Below, piece by piece: positions 37,505-48,944 of a stretch of DNA of 64,000 nucleotides. Every line of letters starts with the position of its first letter. Position 1 is the stretch's first letter. The notes under the pieces were generated by a model, which was not told where the DNA came from, searched no databases, and saw nothing but the letters and a program-made list of their open reading frames with translations. The stretch is taken from NCBI RefSeq assembly GCF_037042905.1, contig NC_087262.1:5914001-5978000 (forward strand), given 5' to 3'. Position numbers and translations under genes: made by a program. This stretch comes from Lytechinus pictus. Lineage: Eukaryota > Echinodermata > Echinoidea > Temnopleuroida > Toxopneustidae.

Positions 37505-38665
37505 TTAATTAGTGAATGTTGATATTTGTGTGGTTATGTTAATTTTTATTATGGGATGAATAAAATTGAATGATATTTCTTTTAAGAGTGGCTTTAAGGA
37601 GTATAAGGTGGAACAAGATTTAATATTGTCTGCAAGATTTTTCCAAATGTTTGGTCCATGATGTCGAATTGATTTAGAGGTAATCAATAGCCTGTGGTTT
37701 GTGAGATGAACGTTTCCAGATAAACGAGTTGGTTAGGTATGGACAGAACTATTGAACTTAAACGTGTCTTCAAAGACGAAGGGAGTAGATTATTTTAATA
37801 TACTTAAACTAATGATAGCCACTTGAAGAGTATACAAGTCGGCAATTTTTAGTGCTTTAAAAAAAAAAATAAAGGATCGGTGTGGGACAAGTTATGAGAC
37901 CCTGGACAATATTAATGAGAACAACTCTATTTTGTAATTTAAAAATAGAATTCAGCTTTGTAGAACCACATTTAGCCCCCAAACCGTTACAGTAGGTTAT
38001 ACAAAAGAGTACTAAGGAATTATACAATAGAAATAAAGTTTTATGACGTAGAATAATTTTTAACTTGAAAATTAATCCAATACTTTTCGAAATACACATT
38101 AGGATGTGATGCAGATGCTCATTCCAAGATAAAGCTTGATCTATGATAACGCCTAAAAATCTAGAGCGAGTTTTCGGTTCTAATGGCGTGCCGTCAATCT
38201 GTAAGTGAATTTGAGTAAATGAGAATGATATTTAAAATGTATGTAATGAGTCTTTTTTGTGTTAAAAATAGTTTGTTATCTTTAAATCACTGTGATACTT
38301 TATTTATTTCATGATTTAATATATTGTTTAAGGAAGTGAGATATTTAAGAGGAAAAAAAAACATTTGTGTCGTCAGCGAATAATACAAGAGATAAAATGG
38401 ATGACGTATCTATAATGTCATTGACAGAAGAAATAACAGTGGGGCTAAAATAGAGCCTTGAGGGACACCACATTGAATTCAAAGTGAATCAGAGTCATAG
38501 CCATTAAATGTTACGTATTGTTTTCGAGTTCTTGAATAATTTTTTAACCAAAGGAGGGACTGACCTCGCACACTATAATAATCAAGTTTTAAAAGTAAAA
38601 TATCGTGATTAAGTCTATCGAATGCCTTACTAACGTCACAAAATGTACCAATTACATGTTCTTTA
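37505..38665 (-). pseudogene. Degenerate LINE reverse transcriptase (CR1/L2/Jockey-like)
   Basis: Minus-strand translation shows, in order, DVSKAFDRLNHD, GVPQGSILAPLLF, FADDT (the RT catalytic box), RSRFLGVIIDQALSWNEHL and, near the end, HHGPNIWKNLADNIKS. All are typical of the RT and C-terminal region of non-LTR retrotransposons. Stops and frameshifts between the blocks show it is dead. No endonuclease part was found. Confidence 0.8.
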
Positions 38666-38744
38666 TATTAAGGAAGTGCGTTTTTAATTTTATAATAAAT
38701 TTGGATAAAAGCCAAGTTTGATGAAGAATTTTTTTTTCTGTTTT

Positions 38745-38880
38745 GTGAAAATAAGTGCAACATGAAAATGTCATAACTTTCTTTTTTACATTCGATTTTG
38801 ATAAAAGTTTCAGCATTATGCTTGTCTGATTTTTCTTTATGATTCAAATCAACAATTTTCTTGTTTGTTTCCATGTGCAG
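38745..38880. repeat. Fragment resembling the TTAA-MITE family
   Basis: ATGTCATAACTTTCTT, then TTTTGATAAAAGTTTCAGC and GATTCAAATCAA match the right half of the elements at 55808-56393 and 59387-59964. Ends are missing. Confidence 0.5.
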
Positions 38881-39394
38881 TTATAAAATCCAGTCAATAT
38901 GAAATGTTTATGCATTTAAATAAACAATGTTAAGCTATTATGAGATGGTAAAGCCTAATCAGAAAAGCATATAATTATCATTATTGACTACATTCATAAA
39001 TTATATTGTTGAAAACACTTAGATGACTTGAAATATTATGATAGACAATTACATGTGTTATGAAATCAAAATTAGAATATAAGCTTGTATATAATGTTGT
39101 CAAAACAAATGCAAACCTGTCAAAATACAGTGTTTGTCCTTAGATACAGACCCTATTCTCAATGCAAATATTTAATTGCTGTTTGAAAGAAAAAAATATA
39201 ACTATTTTCTTAAGGTTCAAATATTAAAATACAAAACCATTGCATACATTGTGTGAACTTAAATGCTACCATCTATAAGATAATACACAATAGTCGATCG
39301 TGACAACAATGAACATGCTACAAAGTGACCAAAAAAAGAGCAAAAATATAGTATCAAAATAATTGTAAGATACATGTATACAATATTCAGAGAG

Positions 39395-39485
39395 AGATTG
39401 AGAGGTGGGGAGGGAGAGAGAAGAAGAAGAAGTAGAAGAAGAAGAAGAGGAAGAAAAAGAAGAAGAAGAAGAAGGAGAGGAACAA
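39395..39485. repeat. GA/GAA low-complexity tract
   Basis: Purine-only run made of GAGA, GAAGAA and related words. No other feature. Confidence 0.85.
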
Positions 39486-39739
39486 AGAGATTAGAGAACT
39501 GGGGTAGAATGAAATGAAAGAGAGGCAATTAAGAGACGAAGCATCCTATTCAATAATAAAAGTGCTTGAAATTTCCAGTTTTCAGGCCTTATTATCAACA
39601 AATTTTGTGCAATCATTAGGCTTATTAGATTAATAAATAAGATAATAACATTTTCATAAATCATTCCTAATAACTGACTTGTCCCCTTTTTCAGAATGGA
39701 ATATCGACAAGCATCATTTCGCACTAAGGAACAGGAATA

Positions 39740-40727
39740 GGAAGATAGTCATCGTTTTCATGATGAATGTCCCGGTCTGGGTCAAAATAATAATACAAAA
39801 ATATCATCTCGCGCCTCGCGCTCACATCATTTATTAAGTGTGATCCACATCCACTTTACAATTTTCCTACACAGTGCTTTTCAGAGCGGAATGTCAAATA
39901 TTTTCAGCTCGCGCTCCGCGCTCGCATTATTGATTTTCATGATTTGAAAAATGTATTCAGAATGCCCAGATTCTAGGTCTAAATCTATTACCTGCACGCA
40001 TGTTTATTGAGATACGCAGCTTCTTCTTTATTTAAAACGTACTTTGATTATACACTGTACAGTTTCAGATGAGAATATAAAAAAATTACTGCTCGCGCTC
40101 CGCACTCACATTTTTAATGTAGGAAGATACAAAAATTACCCATCCTTTTCATGATTCACAAAACATTAATTTAGTCTACCGTTTTAAGGTATGAAAGCTC
40201 ATTATCGTTTAGTTATATAACTTCCCGTTCATGATTACAAAAAGTGCTTATAATGGCATTTTTTTTAGGTCGGAATGTGAAAACTTTTGCGCTCGCGCCT
40301 CGCGCTTGCATTATTTAATTGTTGAAAGATCGCCTTCATATCCAACTGCAAACAGTCCTTAATAGGCCCCTTTAAGAGCAAGCCAGAATATAATAAAAGT
40401 TTCTGCTCGCAGTAATTATCTAGTTACATACGCGTCTTGTTCAGGATCACAAACATCGCCCTGAATGTTCAATTTTCAGGACAAAATACATGAAATTTCA
40501 ACAACAACAAAAATTAGCACACGATCGCACTATCTAGAATGGGCTTATATGAGATTGTTGCATTTTTGTGATGTTTTATAAAAATTAAGCTAAAAAGTGA
40601 CTGTAGGACTACCCCCTTCAAAGAAAGAAACAAATATCAACTTTGAGCGGCCAATCGGAGAAAATATGGGTGAAAAATTTTCTCGCCCCCCCCCCCTTTA
40701 TTGGCGAAGGCTGGATCCGCCCCTGCC
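39740..40727. mobile_element. Element with repeated CTCGCGCTCCGCGCTCGCAT units
   Basis: Several units of ~110-130 bp carry CTCGCGC(C/T)(C/T)CGCGCTC, the inverse of the units in the hAT-like element 13583-14773. It ends with a C run and GGATCCGCCCCTGCC. The left end is not well defined. Confidence 0.55.
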
Positions 40728-41574
40728 GGTTCACCAGCTTTCGACAAAAGCCTCTCAGCTCTCCATTGTGATTTGACTTGCATTCTCAAAGAAAATGGTG
40801 CGTTGTTGAGAGTTTCCTCCTAAGAAATGCTAAAGGTCCGGAATGTTAGACGCTTGAAAACCAAACGATATTTTGAATATCTGTGGCGAACACTTTGGAT
40901 AAAAAAGTGAGAATTCGAGCAGCTTCTGTTGAGTCATTACAGTGTGGGTGGGGGGGGGGGGGTAGCTTTGAACAGTAGTTCAACAGTATGTTACGTACTG
41001 TCAACTGTATGTTTATGTACATTGAAGCAGTGTACATTTTATGTTTTAAGTATATTTTATGTTAAGTTATGTTCATTAATGGGAAATTTACTTTATAGGA
41101 AATCGAAAATATGTCACCCATTTTTTTAGGGTGGGGGAGGTATGGTGTTAGGTGGGGGGGGGGGTAGCTTTGAACAGTAATTTAAGTAGCAGACGACACT
41201 CGTGTCGTCACATGCTATGTCACATGACATCCACCAGTGGGAAGCTTGTTGACACCATAGAGATATACATCTCTATGGTTGACACTAGTCTGAAGGCACA
41301 GACCCTGATTGGAACTTTGATCAATAAGTGTGCCTCCACGCAAAGACTAGCACATACAAAACTTGCTGTTCCAATGTTCATGAGCGAGAGAGCCTTCAGT
41401 ACACAAGGCATGAGTAGGCTGCACATTCAGACCCTTAACTCGAGTGAAGGGTTTGCCCAGCAGACTAGGTTGACACCGACATACGCAACGCCCGGATAAC
41501 CTGACCCAAGCAACACTCACGCACTTTACCCTCGTTGGGGACAGACGTGTGAATGCGTGTGCAAGATAACAGCT
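40728..41574. other. Region upstream of gene C
   Basis: No gene. A G-tract segment GGGGTAGCTTTGAACAGTA occurs twice (about 40945-40980 and 41145-41180). Perfect palindromes GACGACACTCGTGTCGTC (41183-41200) and CCATAGAGAT-ATAC-ATCTCTATGG (41257-41280) lie downstream of it. Confidence 0.6.
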
Positions 41575-41848
41575 TCGAGACAAGTGTTTGTCTATTGGAG
41601 ACCTTGGTGTTCAACAGATCCTGCAGTGGATTTTATACGTATGTGAGCAATACATTTTATCATGTTTATCTATATCTATTCTGTTTATAAGATATTTCCG
41701 TTTTTATTGAACAGCTAGAGTGCATGGTATACCGTTTCAATAACTTAGACAAATATATGAGTGAAAATATACGATATATGTTTATTACCGCAAGATCTGT
41801 TTCAATAATACCATTCCCCATTTTCTTATCTTTCTATTTTCGAGTGTT

Positions 41849-44800
41849 ATGGCTGTTCTCTCCAATATTGTCTTCCTGTTGGTCAAACTCAGAACAGTTA
41901 TTATCGCGGGACTTGGCGCTCTGTTAACAGCAGTACTTGCCACTGGATTACGAGGTAGGTTTCACTTTTCTCATGACAAACACGATAATATCGTCCGCAT
42001 TGATAATGGTGAATTCGTCTGTAATGGTAATCGTAACTTCTTATGCAATAGGAATGGCAAAATAGTTAAGTAATGGTAATAGAGAATTCATAAGTTATGG
42101 AACATTTTTCGGAAGAAAGGGCAATGGAAAACACGAAAGTAATACGGTGGGAAATTCGTGAGGTATACTATGGAAAATGTTAAGTCATGGTATTGGAAAA
42201 TTCGTAAGTAATGGTGATGGAAAGCTCAATTGTGATGGAAACTTCGTAAAGGTAATCACCCAGTAATTGTTTAAAGACTATAAAACTATTTTAGTTAAAG
42301 ATAGTGGCCGGGGTAGTTCCCTGGCGGAATAAGAATAAAGTTGTTTTACCCACATACTAAAATATCTTAAATTATAGAAGAGAAAAAAGATGGAAACAAA
42401 TCATCAGGGACCCAAGAATATATTATGATAGAGTAGAGGGGAACATGGATATGTAGATAGATCACCATCTTTTAATATCATCGTACTTTCGACAGGGGAC
42501 TGGTTACTTCTTTACGTCCAAATCAAGGGACTTTGGCAGGGGGATTCGACATGGAGACCGATCTCCACTCAACACACGTCCTTCGACGTCGACAACTCAA
42601 CTGATCATGATTTCGGAAGCCATGGGAAATACCTAAAGGTTCGTGGTCTTTTATTGGAAATGTGACAATTTTTCTCACCATATAAATTAATGCTTCCTGA
42701 TGTCATTTCTATATTATATAGAAATTACAAAAAAATAGTGAATTTCGCTGAGAATATTACTCTGAACCAAACAGATAAAAGGATTTTAGTAGCTATAACA
42801 GGGGCCGCGGAACGGTTTTCAAAGTGGGGGGGGGGGGGGGGCTGACCATGCTAAAAATCACAATAATATGGTCATTTTTACGTTTTTGTACACGGTTTTG
42901 GAAAAAAGTGGGGGGGCTGACCATGCTAAAAATCACAATCATATGGTCATTTTTACGTTTTTGTACACGCTTTTGGAAAAAAGTGGGGGGGGGGGGGGGG
43001 CTGAAGCCCCCCAGCCCCCCCCCCCCGGTTCCGCGGCCCCTGTAAAAGATTGGCGAGCATTTCATAAAACGAATATTGAGTAATTTTTCATTATTTTGTT
43101 ACAAGCTACGGAATCCTTGCATCTGATTGGCTGAGAGCTAAATCGTCAGCGAATTTCATTGACTATTTTCTTTCATGAAATGCTCCCCCGGTGGACTAAT
43201 GAAATGCTGTCCATTATGGTACTTTTTAAAGTGCGTTTCAGAAAACAAGGTAATTCAAACGTAGGGGCCGATATTAAAAAAACCCATTCAATTCTCATTT
43301 ATTCTGCTTGGATTCTGCTTGGATATGTCCTTCCACGCTGCCGGCATTTTGTGCAAAGCCAAAGGAGAGGATATGTGGAAGGTGTTGGTGAATGAGACTT
43401 TTACCTTTCAGTCATCATTTCAGAGGAATGCCTTCCTGGATAACTATTCATTCCAAAAATTACTTTGAAAAGCATTTTATTCTGTCAAGCGCACATTTTG
43501 CCCACTTTACCACGCTGGAAAAGTAGTATCTGCTGCACCCCTGCTGTCTTCAATATCGGTTAATTCAGTCATGCGTGACACAAAATAATGGTACAAATAG
43601 GGTATCAATCGAAAGCTGAGGAGTTCCTGTCTCATATCCATGCAGAGTAATTTCACAAAATCAAATATGATTCCAATATCAGCCCCTCTAGGTTTGGATT
43701 ACTTTTTTTTCTGAAACGCACTGTATAGTGCGAATATAGTAAGTTTCCTCAGTTGCTTTGAAATTAAATTAATTCTCTACAGACGTTTCAAAATGACACC
43801 TTTTCTTATAGGGAAAGAACTTAATAATTACACATTGATTACTTTGTCAGAGCTTTCTCCTGAAGTCGTTCAATAACCAAAGCCAAGAAATTATACGTTA
43901 TGATTCATCTTGTCAACTCCTATACATGTATAAGGGCATCAACCGACCCCTCAGCCACAATAGCTACCAACACGTTTCTTTTTTTGTGAACTGAAAATTT
44001 AAAACCATGATCACTCGTATTTGGATTGTAAGGTGTCTTTACATTTGTTTTTCCTAGGGCTTAGGATTTTACCTCCTTCAATCTTTTACTGGGGCTTTCC
44101 TCATCTTTTATGGAGTTGGTGGATACTTGAAATGGTACTACTACATACAACGCCGTGAGAGGGCAGCAGACTGGAAATGCCAACCGGATCGGTTTTTAAA
44201 ACCGGAAGATGACCGGTTGGAATTTTGGTTAGGATCTCTGAACATGGCAATCGGGTCTCTTTTATCGGGTAAGCAAGTTTCAAGGTAATCCTGTGTTTCC
44301 TTTTGGCGAATTTCCTTCAATCGACTAAACAGCAGGAAAAGAGGGTCAAGAGGTTTGCCTACAGATTGCCACTGACATTTATGCCAATGCTTTGAAATAG
44401 GCCTTTAGTAATTTCAATCAAAAATCAATTTTAATTAAAAATAAATCCGCGCCAATCAGAAGCAATGATTTTCGTAGATTTTGAGAGTCGTCAGTGAAAA
44501 GCAGCTTGTATTAATATGACTTCCGAAACAATCAATGACCTTGCTATTACCGGCTATTTTGTTTCTATTTTCATCCCTCAAAGGCATCCTAGTGACGTAC
44601 ATTATGAATGGAGGGGAAACAAAACTCTATTACAGCATCAAAGACTACGGGTGGGGCTACTTCATTGCCTCCATCCCAATCACCTACCTCTACAACGAAG
44701 CATCTTTTTACTATTCTCATCGTTTGATGCATTTCCCAGTCTTTTACCGTCGATATCACAAGCTTCATCATCGTTTCAAGGCTCCAACCCCCTGGTCAGC

Positions 44801-47800
44801 CGCTGCCATGCATCCATATGAATTCATCATCTTCCAAGTTTTCCTCGAGATACCGATCGTACTGGTTCCATTACATGCAGGTAGGCTACATCCATTCGAT
44901 TACGCTATTATGTCGTTCATGCATTAGCCAATCAGAGAACGCCATAATGCGATCAAGAATTGATGCCTTGATCTGATTGGCAAATTGTTTCCAGTTAACT
45001 CTACGTTCTCTGTGGTCCTATTGCAAATATGTATACCTCACAAAAATATCCGTCAGTAAGTCTATTTTTCCACCTTGCGAACCGCGAACAGTAATTATAG
45101 AAATTGTCGCGAACCATCAGACATTATGACTATGCCAGATAGATTACTGATGTCATAAATATATTGTCCAAAAACTCACAACAATTACAACTTTTCAGGG
45201 ATAGATGCCAAGTCGGGTAAAGTCGCTGCTCCCGTGCAAAGCTTCGAGGAATCACGTAGATTAAAAATAGAATTATCTTCCAAACAAGAATATTGCTGCT
45301 GAAATAAGTTCTTGCGAAGCCTGGCCTAAAGTTTGAAAGAGCAGAATGAACAGAAATTCACCGTGGGTATTTTCAGACGGATTCTTGACTCGCCCACGGT
45401 TTCCAAATATTAAGCCTTAAAGCCCCCTCACACCTAACCGAATTGCCTGAAATATCCCTTGCAATGGCTGGTGAAAGGCACTTTTAAAAAATCGTTTTCA
45501 ATGGTAACTGATAGTAAATCATATTTACCCTTCGTGTTTGGGTTCGTAAACCTTTTGAACTAACTCTGCAATTATTCAAATTCGCGCGGAAATTTTGAAC
45601 ATGTTTAAATTTTCCCGACGAATTGAAAAATCGTTGGTCATCTGTTTGAATTCGCATCTCGTATTTAGTCTGCGGTAATCGTTCGTTTATCGTTCGTGTG
45701 TTATTGTCGCGCATAGTCCCTCATCGTGCTTTTGCCAAAGTGGACCGATCTCGAAAGAACCCTGTTCTTAAGGCCCCCATCTCACTAGGAAGGCGATCGT
45801 GGCGACCATGGCGATCTGTGTAAATCCCGCAAATCGTAGCAGAATCTTCCTCGAATTCTATTTTTAGCCTGCGAGACGATTGCACTGCAACTTCTATGCG
45901 ACCGACCTGCGCTGAAGGCGATGGTAATACGCTGAAAGTACGACGATGCCACTTTCTTGCGACGATTCGAGGCAGATGTGATGCGCTGCTTCTGCGATCA
46001 AAGCGATCGTACAACGAGGCTCATACGCTAATTAGGACCTCGGTACGGTGGTGCTACGAATGAAGCGATTATGTTACGTTCATGATGGGCTCTTGAAACG
46101 ATTTCAAGCAATCGGCATACTAATCGCGGCACATGACACATTTTTCAGTCGATTGCCAACCTCCGACCAACATGGATGTCCAGAATTTGGTTGGACTTAT
46201 ACATCTTGGCATTCTAAAAACACATCAGTTAAAAGTTGAATGCGAGGACAGGAGAAGGAGGAGGCCAAAAAGATACAGGGTCCGATCCTGGCTGTCACCT
46301 AAGTCATAATATACAATATTTTTATAATTTCATTCAAAAGATGTCGATGCTGAGCCTAATAATTAATATGAGGGATGCATCCAGAATTTCATAAAAGAGC
46401 ATAAAAATCTTTGATATTCTGTTTATTTTTTTCCACAAAGTTTGTCACTCAAAAATATTTGTTAAATTCCTTTCAAATTTGCTGACAAGAAGTAGTCTAC
46501 TGATGTGAGAGCACTCATAAAAAGGGAGGGGGAGGGGGGCACAATGCCAGAATCTCCCTAAAGATTGCCTTTCCCAATCAATACATTAGTGATCGAATCA
46601 TTAACAAAATTTGATGTTGTCTTCTGTTACTGTGGTTAGAATTCAATTTATTTTCAAAACATAATCAATTTATTTATTTCTGCAGAGGTAACCCATTTCG
46701 TCATCAAGACATGTGAGCGTCTTTTTTCTCTTTCCAGCTGGCTCAGCAGTAAGATTTTCATCCTCCTCCTGTACCCCCTCCTCTTCCTCCTCTACCTCCT
46801 CCTCCTCTACCACCACCATAACCCCTTTTGTTCTTCCCCTTCGACCGCCGGCCTAAGAGGGGTAGCTTGGGCAGCTTTCCCTTTTCTGGTCCTTTTTCTG
46901 GGAGGTATGTTTGAAAACGCCGTGGTATCGCCTCGTAATCTGTTGCAAATATGATAATCCGCCACCATCGGCACGGCGTTTTATAGCAGCGCGGACGGTT
47001 GTTGCGCAATCGCTGCCCAGTCATCAGCGGCGCAGCAAAAGCGCAACGCGAACGCCTGTAGCGGGCTGAGAACGTGTGCCACATGGGCCACATGTCACCC
47101 AAAGAAGGAAGCGTCGTGGTGGAAGCTGTGTGAAGCGTGTCGAGCGCAAGGCAGTCGCCTTGTAAACGGAAGCAGCGTAGCAGAATTGTCTTGGAAACGG
47201 GCCTGAAAACCACGGGCGATCGGTGCCGCTTTTAATGCGCTTATACTACGCTTTATGCGTTGGGGCTCCGTTACAGCTACGAATATGTCGTTTGTAATAC
47301 GCTCATGACTCGATTGTGATGCGCTTTAGCACCTCCGCGATCTCGCTACGTAAGTTTTGAACATGTTCAAAATTTTGTGGCGACCATAAAGATGGTGGCG
47401 ATCCTTGCCGCTTCAGAAAAGATCAAGGTACGACGGAGAAGATTGAAAAGATCAAGGCACGATCAAGCTACGTTATACCACGCTTTGTCGATTTTTGACG
47501 ATCGCAGTGGAATCGCCATCTAGTGAGATGGGGGTATTACGAAGCAGCACGATGACACAAACGTACAAGAACGCCCGATCTATTCCCTCGTCTTCGTTTC
47601 TAATCGCATGCCATATCAAACCGTTGCTCACTGATTGTTTGTATTATTTGAGTTATATCAACCCTTCGCTCGCCTTCGGCTGCAATTTACTCAAAGAGGT
47701 GAACCGAAAAATCGATATCCTTCGCATGTCATATTTATTCTTCGCTTACCGTTCGTTGATAAAATTTGACAATACAATAGTAGTTACTGATCGCATGATT

Positions 47801-48890
47801 TGACGGAAATTTTATTTGAATTCCTTGAATTCGCGTGCATTTCGTGCATTTTTCCCATTCGTCTCCCTTCGTCCGCCTACATTCGGTCAGGTGTGAGGGG
47901 GCTTTAAAGTAAAAATAAGAAAATCCTTGCTGAGGATGAAAAGTTTGCGAATGCAGAAATGGGGGTCCGTTTCACAAAGACTTACAACAATTTGAAACAA
48001 ATTGAAACTTTCATGGAAACCTTGATTGTGATTGGCTGCTGAGGCATGTTACCATCGTTGTTACTCTTCATGAAACGGGCTTTTATTCTGCATGTAGCTG
48101 AAATGTGCAAGCATGAATATGATAACTTTCTCGGAGAGGTGGGGGATCGCCAATCAGGGCCCACTTATTTTAATTGTTTTTTCTCTCTAATAATCCCTCT
48201 TACCGATAACAAAATTCAGAGAAAATAAAATTTGGTGCAACGGCGAATGCCCTGGCCTGTACTGGTTCATGGGTGATGGGAAGAATAATGAAATACAAGT
48301 TCCCGCAACAATTTTTGCAAAACAGCATCCAATTTATAAATTTCACAATTTCTTGGTTACACCATCAAGCTAAAATTCATTTAGTTATTGCTGATTGTGC
48401 ATTACTTGAGCACATTTCTTGTAATAAATAATAGAATTATGTCACAGGACTTCAGTGTAAAATAGCTTCTGCGCTGATTTTTTTTTTTGGTTTTGTATAT
48501 GGTGTATAAATATCCTTTTGAATGTTTTTTGTATTTTCCAAAGGAGTTTTTCTGTTCTGGTTGATCTACGGATATTACTACGGCATCCTATCACACTCTG
48601 GGATTGATCTGCATTCAATGCTACCATGGCAACCAAGCACAATGTTCCACGACGATCACCATAAGTAATTCAGATTTTTTCCCTAAAATACCATTTGCAT
48701 GTTCTCCGTTTTCGACTCAGAATTACAAGCCTATCATAAGACTAGTCTGTCCAGCTGCAAACATTTTCTTTAAGACGATGAGCTATGACAAAGGACCGGG
48801 ATGGTATAATGTAGGGCACTGAGACTCGGGGACGAACCTATAATTTTTCAACAACCGAAACATGAGTGCACAAAGTGGGGGCAAATGGAG

Positions 48891-48944
<54 letters not shown>

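Noticed and set aside
42793-43083. ORFs of 71-90 codons with repeated peptide blocks
   Set aside because: Translation of the two direct repeats and poly-G/C tracts of the element 42799-43042.
46758-47213. 151-codon minus-strand ORF with a Gly/Arg-rich tail
   Set aside because: It lies wholly inside the nested inverted-repeat element, and its tail comes from a CTCCTCC-rich tract. No domain recognisable.
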